Numbered from the stretch's first letter, positions 48,918 through 59,257 are shown. The stretch is 64,000 nucleotides of DNA from Acinetobacter calcoaceticus ANC 3811 (GCF_000399665.1 NZ_KB976986.1:1864773-1928772); one strand, 5' to 3'. Numbers and translations are program-made. Notes: generated from the letters alone by a model not told the origin.

Positions 48918-50516
48918 CTAATTATAAAGAGATGCCTTTATTAACTGTCTCGTATATTCAGTTTGCGGTTTAGAAAATAAGAGTTCAGTTTCCTGATATT
49001 CAACAACTTTTGCATGACGTAATACCATCACTTTATGGCACAGTGATTTCACGATATTTAGATCATGACTAATAAAAATATAACTTAACTGCTCAGTTTG
49101 CTGTAATTGTCGTAACAACTTAATCATGGCTTTTTGCGTGGTCCGATCTAAGGCTGATGTAGGTTCATCCAAAATTAAAAGTTTAGGCTGAACCACTAAA
49201 GCTCTGGCTAAAGCGACACGTTGACGTTGGCCACCCGAAAGTTCATGAGGATAACGATGTTGAAAATCTTCAGCCAACTCAACTTTTATCAAGGCAGATT
49301 CAACTTGCTGGATTACCTCTTTTTCATTCACAGCTTTGAGCTTTAATCCTTCAGCAATAATCTGCCCCACCGTCATACGCGGGTTTAAACTGCCAAATGG
49401 GTCTTGGAATACAAGTTGAAAATCTGATCTCATCAAACGTAGAGCTTTTGGCTGTAACTGATTCAAATCTTGCTCTAAAAAAATAATTTGCCCGTTACTC
49501 TTAATAAGCTGAACCAAAGCGAGGGCTAAAGATGACTTACCTGCACCACTTTCACCAACCACCCCAAGTGATTCACCTTGAGCAAGATCGAAACTCAAAT
49601 CTTCTATTGCGGTGAAATATTCTTGAATGCGATTTAAAATTCCTTTTCTTATAGGAAATTGCACGCTGAGCTGTCGAACTGATAAAACGTTCTGCTGAGC
49701 GGGTCTAGACTCTAAACTTCCAAAATCATGATCTAACAACTGTACTGTATAAGCTGTTTTAGGGTTTGCAAAGATTTGGCTCAGTTCACCTTGCTCTACT
49801 ACACGCCCACTTTGCAATACAATCAGTTTCTCAGCATAGCGATGTACTAAATTTAGATCATGGCTAATTAAAATAAGTGCCATTCCATATTTTGCTTGCA
49901 AAGATTTTAATAGCTCTAAAATCTGTATCTGTAAAACCACATCCAACGCAGTCGTAGGTTCATCAGCAATCAAAACTTTAGGCTGAAGCGCCAATGTCAT
50001 CGCAATCATGACACGTTGTTTTTGTCCACCAGAGAGTTCATGCGGATAGCGTTTTAAAATTTGTTCTGGTTCAACAATTCCCACATCTTTTAGCAGTTCA
50101 ACTATTTGTTGTCGAACTTCTTGCTTTGAAAAACCTGATAAAAGAAGATTTTCTCCTATGATTTTTTCAACACGATGGAGCGGATTTAACGCAGTAGCTG
50201 GTTCTTGAAAAATCATAGCGATTTGTCGACCACGTAAATATGCTTGAGCTCGTTCATCTAACTCAAGCATGTTTTGTGAGCCAATCCAAACTCGACCCGT
50301 TACTTCTAATTTTTCTTGTAGCAACCCCATTATTGCTAAGCAGCTCATCGATTTACCTGAACCACTTTCGCCCACAATAGCGAGTGTTTCACCTTCACTT
50401 AAGTAAAAATTTAGATCTTCTAATAAAACCTTTTGGTTTTTGGTTTGAACCGAAAGATGCTCTACCTTTAGTAAAGTTGAAACAGTGTTTAAATTATTTT
50501 CTTGGGTCAAATGCAT
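48918..50516 (-). CDS. yejF: Peptide ABC transporter, duplicated ATP-binding protein
   Basis: 532 residues from ATG 50516 (GGGAGG upstream). Two complete ABC ATPase domains, about 15-255 and 285-530. Each has a Walker A (GESGSGKSMSCL; GESGAGKSSLAL), a signature (LSGGQKQRVMIA; LSGGQRQRVALA) and a Walker B (LIADEPTTALD; LILDEPTSALD). It powers the YejABEF importer of peptides, known for microcin C and, in Pseudomonas (Npp), nucleoside-peptide antibiotic uptake. Its start overlaps the end of yejE. Last gene of the operon mltD-yejA-B-E-F. Confidence 0.93.
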   Translation of the reverse strand: MHLTQENNLNTVSTLLKVEHLSVQTKNQKVLLEDLNFYLSEGETLAIVGESGSGKSMSCLAIMGLLQEKLEVTGRVWIGSQNMLELDERAQAYLRGRQIAMIFQEPATALNPLHRVEKIIGENLLLSGFSKQEVRQQIVELLKDVGIVEPEQILKRYPHELSGGQKQRVMIAMTLALQPKVLIADEPTTALDVVLQIQILELLKSLQAKYGMALILISHDLNLVHRYAEKLIVLQSGRVVEQGELSQIFANPKTAYTVQLLDHDFGSLESRPAQQNVLSVRQLSVQFPIRKGILNRIQEYFTAIEDLSFDLAQGESLGVVGESGAGKSSLALALVQLIKSNGQIIFLEQDLNQLQPKALRLMRSDFQLVFQDPFGSLNPRMTVGQIIAEGLKLKAVNEKEVIQQVESALIKVELAEDFQHRYPHELSGGQRQRVALARALVVQPKLLILDEPTSALDRTTQKAMIKLLRQLQQTEQLSYIFISHDLNIVKSLCHKVMVLRHAKVVEYQETELLFSKPQTEYTRQLIKASLYN

Positions 50517-51504
50517 CACGGGCCGCCTCCCCAATATAAATTAAAAGTGAAAGAACAATAGCCAGACTAAAAAAGCCTGAAATTGCTAGCCATGGCGCAT
50601 CTAAATTATTTTTACCTTGTAGCAATAACTCACCTAATGAGGCTGCATCGGGTGGCAGCCCATAGCCTAAAAAATCAAGAGCGGTTAAAGCGCTAATATT
50701 AGTCGTTAAAATAAAAGGTAACTGAGACAAACTCGAACTGATCGCATTGGGCAAAATATGCTTAAAAATAATAGCGCGATCTGTCACTCCCAAAACTTGG
50801 GCTGCACGCACATAATCCAACTGGCGAGCTTTCAAAAATTCGGCTCTGACAATACCCACTAAAACGGTCCAGCCGAAAAACAACATAATGAAAAATAGCC
50901 AATATACATTTGGAACAAACATACTGACTAAAATCATGACCATAAAAAGCATGGGTAAACCATTCCAGACCTCAACCAAACGTTGTCCTAATAAATCTAT
51001 CCAACCTCCATAGTAACCTTGAATAGCGCCCACGGTAATTCCAAATAAAGCGGAACAAAAGGTTAAGGCTAAACCGAAAAGTAAAGATACTCTTAAACCA
51101 TAAAGAATGCGGGCAAAAACATCTCTTCCTTGATCATCTGTTCCCAACCAGTTTTGCTTGGAGGGTGGTGACGGCACAGGAACGGCCAAATCTAAATTAG
51201 GCGTTTGATATGAAAATTGAATGAGGGGCCAAACTGCCCAACCTTTATGATTAATAAGCGCTTGTACGGCGGGGTCTTTATAATCCGCTTCTGTTTCAAA
51301 CACTCCACCAAACGTCGTTTCAGGATAAGTTTTAAATACAGGCAAATAGTAAGAATCTTCATACTTCACTAGCAGCGGCTTATCGTTAGCAATCAACTCC
51401 GCGGCTAATGAAAAAACCAAAATCAGACTAAATAGAATAAAGCTGGCCCAACCCAATTTATGCTGCCTAAAACGCTGTAATCGTGTACGCACAATTAAAG
51501 ACAT
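50494..51504 (-). CDS. yejE: Peptide ABC transporter permease
   Basis: 336-residue inner-membrane permease of the DppC/OppC type with an extended periplasmic segment between the first and second helices, as in YejE. The LGTDDQGRDVFARILYGLRVSL stretch and the coupling motif EFLKARQLDYVRAAQVLG are typical. Its start codon touches the yejB stop (TAATG), and its end overlaps yejF by 23 bases. Forms the channel with YejB. Confidence 0.94.
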   Translation of the reverse strand: MSLIVRTRLQRFRQHKLGWASFILFSLILVFSLAAELIANDKPLLVKYEDSYYLPVFKTYPETTFGGVFETEADYKDPAVQALINHKGWAVWPLIQFSYQTPNLDLAVPVPSPPSKQNWLGTDDQGRDVFARILYGLRVSLLFGLALTFCSALFGITVGAIQGYYGGWIDLLGQRLVEVWNGLPMLFMVMILVSMFVPNVYWLFFIMLFFGWTVLVGIVRAEFLKARQLDYVRAAQVLGVTDRAIIFKHILPNAISSSLSQLPFILTTNISALTALDFLGYGLPPDAASLGELLLQGKNNLDAPWLAISGFFSLAIVLSLLIYIGEAARDAFDPRK

Positions 51505-52556
51505 TATTTGCCTCCTTGTGCGTCAAAGTGAATTCGAGGATCAATCCATTGATACAACACATCACAAATGAGACGTAAAATTAGACTAAATAAAGTAAAG
51601 AAAAATAAAACCCCAAAAATAACAGGATAATCACGCTGGACAAGGGCTTCAAAGCCTAGCAAACCCACCCCATCTAAATGAAAAATAATTTCTACAAACA
51701 GGTTACCCACAAAGAAAATACCCGCTAACACTTCTGGCAAGCCTGCGAGCACCACTAAAATGGCATTACGAAATACATGCTTATATAAGACCTGTTGGCT
51801 GTTCAAACCTTTTGCATAAGCTGCTAAAACGTAGGGTTTATTGAGTTCTTCTAAAAATGAGTATTTGGTTAAATAGGTTAAACTGGCAAAACCGCCTAAT
51901 ACCATCGTAATCAGTGGCAAAGTCATATGCCATAAATAATCGGTAACTTTGCCCCAAAGACTAAGTTGATGAAAGTTATCTGATACTAGGTTTTGTAATG
52001 GAAACCATTGAAAATAAGAGCCGCCCGCAAAAAAAACAACTAACAAAATGGCAAATACAAAACTTGGTACAGCATATCCCACCACAAGCACTAAAGAGGT
52101 GGACCGATCGAACCATGAACCTTGTTGTCTTGCCTTCTTAATTCCCAGCGGAATAGAAATTAAATAAATCAGAAAAGTACTCACCAGCCCAAGCGAAATC
52201 GAAACAGGTATTTTTTCCCACAACAATTCCACGACTGGTTTATCTTTAAAGAAACTTTGTCCAAAATCTAAAGTTAAATAGCCTTTTAACATTAGAAAAA
52301 ATCGTTCAGGGGCAGAATGATCAAAGCCGTACTGAGCCTTAATTTGCTCAACCATTTCAGGACTTAAACCTTGAGCACCTTGATAATAAGTTTCTGCACT
52401 CAATGCACGACCAATTCCCAAATCACTTTGTGCCTGATGTATTGCTTGCTCAACTGGCCCACCTGGTGCAATTTGAACAACCACAAAGTTAATCAATAAA
52501 ATGACAAACAATGTGGGAATTATTAAAAGAAGCCGCTTGAGAATATATGAACCCAT
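51504..52556 (-). CDS. yejB: Peptide ABC transporter permease
   Basis: 350-residue inner-membrane permease, DppB/OppB type, six helices. MGSYILKRLLLIIPTLFVIL and INFVVVQIAPGGPVEQA start it, and the EAA coupling loop is EELNKPYVLAAYAKGLNSQQ. Coupled to yejE by a one-base overlap. A 31-bp gap separates it from yejA. Confidence 0.94.
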   Translation of the reverse strand: MGSYILKRLLLIIPTLFVILLINFVVVQIAPGGPVEQAIHQAQSDLGIGRALSAETYYQGAQGLSPEMVEQIKAQYGFDHSAPERFFLMLKGYLTLDFGQSFFKDKPVVELLWEKIPVSISLGLVSTFLIYLISIPLGIKKARQQGSWFDRSTSLVLVVGYAVPSFVFAILLVVFFAGGSYFQWFPLQNLVSDNFHQLSLWGKVTDYLWHMTLPLITMVLGGFASLTYLTKYSFLEELNKPYVLAAYAKGLNSQQVLYKHVFRNAILVVLAGLPEVLAGIFFVGNLFVEIIFHLDGVGLLGFEALVQRDYPVIFGVLFFFTLFSLILRLICDVLYQWIDPRIHFDAQGGK

Positions 52557-52587
52557 ATAACAGGATTTCCTTTATGGCAGGTGCTTT

Positions 52588-54423
52588 TTATTGTTGATGT
52601 AAATATTTAGCAACTGTTTTGGCTTTGTTTGCATCACTCCACCAATATTCTATCCCAGAAGAAAGTGCTGGTTTACCTTTAGGTTGTTGATACATATTCC
52701 AATAAGCATACCAGTTTTCACCTTTACCATAGGTCGGAATTTGATAATAACCAGCTCTCAGCAATCGATCGAGAATGCGAGTATAAATAATCTGTTGTTC
52801 ACGGCTTTTACTTGCAACGAGTTTTAAAATCACTTGATCAATTATTGGGTTGCGAATCCCTGCATAGTTGTAATTCCCATCCTGCGCTGCGGCGATACTT
52901 CCCCAAAACTGAGTTTGTTCATTGCCTGGATTGAGAGATTGCGGCAGATTCATTGTGGTCATATCAAAATCGTAACGACGAGTCCTTTCTAAATATTGCG
53001 GAGCATCGACCTGACGCAAATTAACTGCAATGCCTAACTTTTTTAGATTACGAATAAAAGGTAAGAGTGTTCGTTGTTTACCATCTTGCTGAATTAAGAA
53101 CTCAAGCTGAACTTTTTTTCCTTCAGGTGTAAATAGCTGCCCTTCTTTTACTTTATAACCAGCCTGTATGAGTAATTGCCGTGCTGTTAACAAGTTCTGA
53201 CGGTTGAACCCACTTGCATCCGACACTGGATATTTCCAGTCTGCTAAAACACCTTGCTGCATAAGTGGAGATAACTTAGGCAATAACGGTTTTAATAACT
53301 CTAATTCAGTTTTTGAAGGTCGGCCCGTTGCTGCTAATTCACTATTTTCAAAATAACTTTGAAGGCGTTGATATTGACCATAAAACAAAGCTTTATTTTG
53401 CCATTCAAAGTCATAGGCGTAGGTTAAGGCTTGTCTAAAACGAATATCATCTAAAGGTTTTCGTCTGGTGTTAAAAATATAACTTTCAGTGGCGATAGGA
53501 TTGTGGTGACGAAATTTATATTGAGTAACCAACCCTGCTTTTACGGCTGGAAAACGGTAATCTGTTACCCATTTTTTAGGATTAGTTTCTTCATGCAAAG
53601 TGTATTGCCCAGATTTAAATCCTTCAAAAGCAATATCCCAATTTCGATAATAGACATATTTTAATCGGTCAAAATTATAGCGCCCTTTATTAATAGGCAA
53701 ATCTTTTGCCCAGTAATTCGGGTTTCTTTTATAACTAATGCTTCTACCTGCATCAACTCGCTCGACCACATATGGCCCCGAGCCAACAATTGGCTGTAAG
53801 GTAATTCGGCTAAAATCTCTTTTCTGCCAATCTGCTTTTGAATAAATGGGTAAGGTTGCCAAAATGAAGGGCATTTTAGGATTATGGGTAGACTTAAAAC
53901 TAAATTTTACTTGATGGATATTGATTACTTCTGTTTTTGCCAAATCGGCAAGGTACATCTGTAAACCTAAATTGGACTTAGTCTGATATGCATCGAAGCT
54001 AAATTTAACATCTGCCGCAGTGACTGGCTGTCCATTACTAAAACGCGCTTTAGGGTTTAAATAGAAAGTAACAGACTGCGTTTTTTCTGGGTCATAACTT
54101 ACTTTCTCGGCCAAAAGCGGATATAAAACCCCGACCTCATCTAACGACTGAGTCATTAAAGTATCAAAAAGATAATTAACACCCTCTGTAGCATTCCCCT
54201 TACCATTCATACTATTGAGGTTATCAAAAGTTCCTTGAGCTGCCTGACTTAATAGACCACCTTTAGGGGCATTCGGGTTTGCATATGACATAGCCATCTT
54301 TCCCAAATATTTAGGTTTGGAATGAATCGCTATATATGAGGTCGTTTGCTGTGCAGAAAAAACTACATGCGAAACGGCACTGAGCCCGACTAGCAGGCTC
54401 AGTTGAAAAGATGATTTATGCAT
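52588..54423 (-). CDS. yejA: Peptide ABC transporter substrate-binding protein
   Basis: 611-residue family 5 extracellular solute-binding protein with signal peptide (cleaved after HVVFSA, near residue 24). HSKPKYLGKMAMSYANPNAPKGG and SFDAYQTK are YejA-like. It delivers peptides to YejBE in the periplasm. It follows mltD by 15 bp; linking a murein-cutting enzyme with a peptide importer suggests recovery of released wall peptides. Confidence 0.92.
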   Translation of the reverse strand: MHKSSFQLSLLVGLSAVSHVVFSAQQTTSYIAIHSKPKYLGKMAMSYANPNAPKGGLLSQAAQGTFDNLNSMNGKGNATEGVNYLFDTLMTQSLDEVGVLYPLLAEKVSYDPEKTQSVTFYLNPKARFSNGQPVTAADVKFSFDAYQTKSNLGLQMYLADLAKTEVINIHQVKFSFKSTHNPKMPFILATLPIYSKADWQKRDFSRITLQPIVGSGPYVVERVDAGRSISYKRNPNYWAKDLPINKGRYNFDRLKYVYYRNWDIAFEGFKSGQYTLHEETNPKKWVTDYRFPAVKAGLVTQYKFRHHNPIATESYIFNTRRKPLDDIRFRQALTYAYDFEWQNKALFYGQYQRLQSYFENSELAATGRPSKTELELLKPLLPKLSPLMQQGVLADWKYPVSDASGFNRQNLLTARQLLIQAGYKVKEGQLFTPEGKKVQLEFLIQQDGKQRTLLPFIRNLKKLGIAVNLRQVDAPQYLERTRRYDFDMTTMNLPQSLNPGNEQTQFWGSIAAAQDGNYNYAGIRNPIIDQVILKLVASKSREQQIIYTRILDRLLRAGYYQIPTYGKGENWYAYWNMYQQPKGKPALSSGIEYWWSDANKAKTVAKYLHQQ

Positions 54424-54438
54424 AAATTGCTAATTGTT

Positions 54439-57400
54439 TTATAAATTAGGCACTTTAATAACATCACCAATGCGAAGCTGAGTAGAAGGTGTCAAATTAT
54501 TCAGCTCAGCCAAGAAATTGGTTTCTAAACCATATTTGCTAGCAAGACCAATTAATGTATCACCACGCTTCACTTTGTATTCCACAACAGTTTTTGGAAT
54601 TACAATATTTTGGCCGCGCTGTAAATTAGCACTCGCTTTTAATGCATTCATTTCAGCAAGTTCACGCACTGAAATGCCGGCACGGCTCGCAATACTATTT
54701 AAAGACTCACCAGATTTCACAGTATATTTTTCAGTGTTTTTACCAGCCGCAACTGTTTTAGTTGAAGACTTGGTATCTACTTTAGCTGTTTCTACTGTAG
54801 GTACATCACCTGTTAGCTTTAAACGTTGCCCTACACGAACGCTACTGGTACGTGAAAGACCATTTAATGAAGCAAGGTAGTCTAACTGTAAGTGGTAACG
54901 GTTAGCGATATTACCTAAGCTATCACCAGATTTGACTGTATAAGTTTCTGGTGTTTCTTCTTTAGTATTTTTAGAAGGCTTAGTTGGTGCTTCTTCTTCA
55001 ACTGTACCTGTGAGTTTTAAACGTTGACCAGCACGTAACCCAGCAGTACGAGACAAACCATTTAAGTCAGCCAAATAACCTGTTTGCAAGTTATATTTAC
55101 TCGCAATCGCATTTAGACTATCACCCGACTTTACAACGTATTGTTCTGGAACACTTACCCCTGCTGGTACTTTTATCGTTTGACCAAGCTGTACATGGCT
55201 ACTCGCTTTTAAGTTATTTAACTCGGCTAACTCAGCTAGGCTAATTTTTGATTTCGTTGCAATACTCGATAAAGTATCACCACGCTGTACTTTATAGCCC
55301 TCTGTTTTATAAGAAATACTAGCAGTAGCCTTCTCAGATTTACTAGAAGTTTTATTTTCAGCAACTTCATCTACAGAAATATCTTGTGTAGGCACATTAA
55401 TTTTTTGGCCAGCCATCAAGTTACTGCCCGCAGATAAACCTGGCGTTAATTCAGCAAGTTCCTGATTAGAGAGCGCATAACGATCTGCAATCAATTTAAG
55501 GTATTCACCGCGCTTCACAGTATAACTTTTAGTTGCTATACGTTTTGCACTTGCCTGAACTGCTTTCGGCTCTGCTTTAGCAATTGAACGAATATTCTTA
55601 GGCTCTTTTAACTGTAGTTTTTGCCCGACAAATAGGCCATCGGTCACTGATAAATCGTTATATTCAGCCAATTGTTTTACTGACAAATTAAACTGATTAG
55701 CAACACCGCTTAAACTGTCGTTAGCTTCAACTACATATACATCTGGTTTAGCCGTACTTTTAGAAGTAGTTTGAGTGTCTTGTGGCTTAGCATCATAAAG
55801 ATAAAGCGTTGACCCTACATATAACGTCTTTTCAGGGTCAATTTGGTTCCACTTAGCAACATCGCGCCAGTTCACACCATTTTTCATTGCAATAACGGCT
55901 AAAGTATCGCCCGGTAAAACCGTATAAGTACTACGTTTGCCTTTAGGTTGTACAACCACTACATCAGTATCAGTCTTGATGTAAGGTTTATCTTTGTTGC
56001 GCTGTCCATCTTCTGAATTCGCAACGCTTGCATCTTCAGCTAAAGTTTTTGGATAAGCAAAACCTCTACTTACCTCTTTACCTTGTTGCTCTGCAACTGA
56101 CTGGCTCGTCTGAATTGCGGTTAACCTAATTTTGCCATCATACGGATCGACAATTTCAGTTCCTTTAGGCGCGATTGCTTTTAATTCAGCAACGACTTGA
56201 TCTTTTTCAGCTTGAGTTGCTTGCGGTTGTAAAGCTTGATCTACAGTCTCTTTTTCACCTTCAGCGCGAACCGCCGCTAAAATCTTTTCACGTTCAGAAG
56301 CCGAAATTGGTGGCTCCATCTTAACAGGCTTTTTAATGTTAGCTGCATTGGTTACAGCTACAGGAATACGCGGTGCACTCGGTACATCCGCTGAAGCTGC
56401 AAAGGCAGCCAACGCATCTGAACCACGTGGAGTAGATTTTGATGAACTATTCTTCACTGGTGAAGATGGTTTAACTGGCTGAACTTGTGTTGTAGGAGTA
56501 GTTTTTGTTGTCACTGTAGTAGAAGGACTAACAGTTGTAGGTGTAGACGGTGAAGTTACATTTGCCCACCAACCAGAGCTACCACCCGATTTCGTTCCTT
56601 TTAATTTATTATCAATTGAAGGACTTAAATCTGCTGGAATCAAAATACGCATTGGGCTCGCAGGGTCTACTGCTTCACCACGATATCCTGGGTTCAATGC
56701 ATAAAGTTCTGAACGGCTTAATCCTGCGGTAGAAGCAATTTCATTTAAAGTTAAAGGTGCAGATAAAGTCACTTCACGGAAATGGGGTCTATTTGCAATT
56801 GGCGGTAGTTCGACACCATACGCCTTCGGATTTTTAATAATTTGAGCAACAGCTAAGAAACGTGGAACATAGTTCATTGTTTCTGCAGGCAATTTTAATG
56901 ACCAATAGTCAGTTGGTAAACCAGCAGCTTGGTTACGGTTAATCGCTTGTTGAATACGTCCTGGGCCAGCATTATAAGCCGCCAAAGCAAGTTCCCAAGA
57001 ACCAAATTGATTATAGAGGCTTCCCAAAAATTCATAAGCTGCACGAGTCGACTCAACCACATCTCGGCGCCCATCATACATACCAGTTTGCTTTAAGCCA
57101 TAAATACGACCAGTACTTGGAATAAACTGCCATAGCCCCGCTGCTGCTGCACTACTTGTTGCAGCTGGGTCATAAGAACTTTCAATTACCGGCAATAACG
57201 CAAGTTCAGTCGGTAAGCCACGGCGTTCTGCTTCTTTCACAGTATGGTACAAATAACGACTGGCACGAGCACTCAAGCGATCAAGGTAAGGCTGACGAGA
57301 AATAAACCAACTACGCTGAGCTTCAATACGTGAATCCCAATGATTCAAGTCCATTTTGAAGCCAACTGACATACGCTTCCAGACATCACCATGCTTCAAA

Positions 57401-57648
57401 ATAAGCAGACGATCACCTTCTACAGCGCGCATATCGGTTGCTGAAAGTAAGTCTTCCAAAGAGTCAAGACTACTCGCATCTAAATAACCTGCACCACTGA
57501 CCTGTTTCGATTTTGAGGTTTTTGCAGATTGCGGAGTCGATGAACAGCCTGTTGTAATACCCAACGCAGCTAAAGCAGAGCTAAGTACGGTAATTTTGAA
57601 CAATGATGCCGCAGATGGCTGCCACACAAATGTGGTTGGTTTATACAT
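54439..57648 (-). CDS. mltD: Membrane-bound lytic murein transglycosylase D with eight LysM repeats
   Basis: 1069 residues from ATG 57648 (GGAAG five bases upstream; an in-frame upstream start adds 16 residues but breaks the signal). Lipoprotein-type signal ends in ITTGC (Cys 35). The lytic transglycosylase domain (about 140-270) has catalytic Glu 156 in PVIESSYD and AAGLWQFIPSTGRIYG, with AYNAGPGR. A low-complexity Ser/Thr/Lys linker follows. The C-terminal half holds eight LysM peptidoglycan-binding repeats plus one weaker LysM-like repeat near 305-355. E. coli MltD has two LysM in 452 residues, so this is a much enlarged form. First gene of the yej operon. Confidence 0.92.
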   Translation of the reverse strand: MYKPTTFVWQPSAASLFKITVLSSALAALGITTGCSSTPQSAKTSKSKQVSGAGYLDASSLDSLEDLLSATDMRAVEGDRLLILKHGDVWKRMSVGFKMDLNHWDSRIEAQRSWFISRQPYLDRLSARASRYLYHTVKEAERRGLPTELALLPVIESSYDPAATSSAAAAGLWQFIPSTGRIYGLKQTGMYDGRRDVVESTRAAYEFLGSLYNQFGSWELALAAYNAGPGRIQQAINRNQAAGLPTDYWSLKLPAETMNYVPRFLAVAQIIKNPKAYGVELPPIANRPHFREVTLSAPLTLNEIASTAGLSRSELYALNPGYRGEAVDPASPMRILIPADLSPSIDNKLKGTKSGGSSGWWANVTSPSTPTTVSPSTTVTTKTTPTTQVQPVKPSSPVKNSSSKSTPRGSDALAAFAASADVPSAPRIPVAVTNAANIKKPVKMEPPISASEREKILAAVRAEGEKETVDQALQPQATQAEKDQVVAELKAIAPKGTEIVDPYDGKIRLTAIQTSQSVAEQQGKEVSRGFAYPKTLAEDASVANSEDGQRNKDKPYIKTDTDVVVVQPKGKRSTYTVLPGDTLAVIAMKNGVNWRDVAKWNQIDPEKTLYVGSTLYLYDAKPQDTQTTSKSTAKPDVYVVEANDSLSGVANQFNLSVKQLAEYNDLSVTDGLFVGQKLQLKEPKNIRSIAKAEPKAVQASAKRIATKSYTVKRGEYLKLIADRYALSNQELAELTPGLSAGSNLMAGQKINVPTQDISVDEVAENKTSSKSEKATASISYKTEGYKVQRGDTLSSIATKSKISLAELAELNNLKASSHVQLGQTIKVPAGVSVPEQYVVKSGDSLNAIASKYNLQTGYLADLNGLSRTAGLRAGQRLKLTGTVEEEAPTKPSKNTKEETPETYTVKSGDSLGNIANRYHLQLDYLASLNGLSRTSSVRVGQRLKLTGDVPTVETAKVDTKSSTKTVAAGKNTEKYTVKSGESLNSIASRAGISVRELAEMNALKASANLQRGQNIVIPKTVVEYKVKRGDTLIGLASKYGLETNFLAELNNLTPSTQLRIGDVIKVPNL
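54800..55150 (-). repeat. Near-identical tandem LysM-coding units
   Basis: Two LysM units share long coding stretches 200 bases apart: 54808-54870 and 55008-55070 both encode NGLSRT-x3-R-x-GQRLKLTG with high nucleotide similarity. They look like a recent internal duplication in mltD. Confidence 0.75.
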
Positions 57649-57880
57649 AAAAACTTCCAAACAACTCGCGTAATATTTTTTGGGGTCTGGCCACAAACCC
57701 TAGGTCTTCGATGCCATTGTAGTAAAGCGTGCAAGATAGACAAGGCAATAATTTGATGTCATTTGCATGGAAATGTTACAAGAAATTAAAAAAACCTTGC
57801 TTTGTTACGATGGAACCGAACTTTTTGCGTATACAATACACCATATTCAGTTCTTTTTCTTTTAGTTTAGGTTTCGATTT

Positions 57881-59257
57881 ATGTCTCAAACAATCACACT
57901 GTATGTTGATGGTGCATGTCGTGGCAATCCGGGGTTAGGTGGTTGGGGCGCATATGTCATTACCGAGCAGGGTGAACATAAACTATTTGGTGGTGAACCG
58001 GATACAACCAATAACCGCATGGAACTCACAGCTGCGATTGAAGGCGTTGCATTTTGCCCAACCGATGCTCATTTAATTATCTGGACAGATTCAAATTATG
58101 TGAAGCAAGGGATTACTGAGTGGATTCATGGCTGGAAAAAGAAAAACTGGAAAGATGTAAAAAATCCTGACCTTTGGCAAAAATTAGATGCTGTATGTGC
58201 TGGTCGAAATATTGAGTGGCATTGGATTAAAGGCCATGCTGGACATGCTGGCAATGAAATGGCCGATGAGCTTGCCAATATCGGAGCCGATCAAACTGCA
58301 TTGCAAAAAAAAACAGTTCAAGCAACTGCCCTGCAAGATATAAAAAAGCCTGAAGAGGATTGGTTGCTTGATGACCCTTTTGGGTTTGACATGGCAGAAG
58401 TAGCCGAAGAAGATAATATTGATCTTGAACAGCCTAAAGAAGTTGAGATGATTATTGTGGAAGAAGAAGTTATTGAAGTTGAAGCTGCTGAGCCAGAAAG
58501 TAAACAACCCATTAATAATATTCATCCTCAAGTTGTTGTGACCGAAGCCAAACTACAATTACAAGGGCCTCGACAACTGATTCTCGATACGGAAACCACT
58601 GGTTTTTATTTCCAAGATGGCGACCGAATTATTGAAGTGGGCGCTATTGAAATGATTAACCGGAAACTCACCGGTAGCTCAATTCATATTTATATTAACC
58701 CGCAAAAACCCGTAGGCGACTCAGAAAATATCCATGGTATCAGTGATAACTTCTTAAAAGATAAACCGCTCTATGCAGAAATTGCTGACACGCTCTTTGA
58801 TTATTTAAAAGGCGCAGAGATTATCGCCCACAACGCAACCTTCGATATGAACTTCCTTGATATGGAGTTTAGACGCGCTGGCCTTCCCGCGCTTTCGGAA
58901 GTATGTGAGGTAACAGATACTTTAGCTTTAGCAAAAAGCAAACATCCGGGACAAAAAAACTCGCTTGATGCCCTTGTAAGACGTTATGAAATTCCAGCAC
59001 GTGACCGTACTTTCCACGGCGCATTACTGGATGCTGAAATTCTTTCAGACGTTTACCTAGCAATGACAGGTGGACAGGTTTCTTTTGATATAGATGCTTT
59101 ATCTCAAAGTGAAAACAGCCTGAACACAGCAAATAAAACTAGGGTTCAAATTGACTTACCAGTTATTCATCCTTCCGAAGAAGAGCTCAATACACATGAG
59201 ACTTGGGTCAAAGAATTTGAGAAAAAACATGGAGAACCTTGCCTTTTTGCAAAATAA
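57881..59257 (+). CDS. rnhA-dnaQ: Ribonuclease HI fused to DNA polymerase III epsilon subunit
   Basis: 458 residues. Residues 1-150 are RNase HI with catalytic Asp 10 (VDGACRGNPG), Glu 48 (NRMELTAAIE) and Asp 70 (WTDSNYV). A very acidic linker (about 155-228) follows. Residues 230-410 are the DnaQ proofreading exonuclease with Asp 236 and Glu 238 (LDTETTGFYF) and ExoIII in TFHGALLDAEI. The last 45 residues (VIHPSEEELN to HGEPCLFAK) probably bind the polymerase alpha subunit. The two genes are separate, divergent neighbours in E. coli and adjacent in Pseudomonas; the fusion is known from Acinetobacter. No frameshift or stop separates them here. Confidence 0.95.
   Translation: MSQTITLYVDGACRGNPGLGGWGAYVITEQGEHKLFGGEPDTTNNRMELTAAIEGVAFCPTDAHLIIWTDSNYVKQGITEWIHGWKKKNWKDVKNPDLWQKLDAVCAGRNIEWHWIKGHAGHAGNEMADELANIGADQTALQKKTVQATALQDIKKPEEDWLLDDPFGFDMAEVAEEDNIDLEQPKEVEMIIVEEEVIEVEAAEPESKQPINNIHPQVVVTEAKLQLQGPRQLILDTETTGFYFQDGDRIIEVGAIEMINRKLTGSSIHIYINPQKPVGDSENIHGISDNFLKDKPLYAEIADTLFDYLKGAEIIAHNATFDMNFLDMEFRRAGLPALSEVCEVTDTLALAKSKHPGQKNSLDALVRRYEIPARDRTFHGALLDAEILSDVYLAMTGGQVSFDIDALSQSENSLNTANKTRVQIDLPVIHPSEEELNTHETWVKEFEKKHGEPCLFAK

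Noticed and set aside
54439..55900. Regular repeats that could suggest a CRISPR array
   Set aside because: They are coding LysM repeats of mltD with protein-level spacing; there are no short identical repeats with unique spacers.
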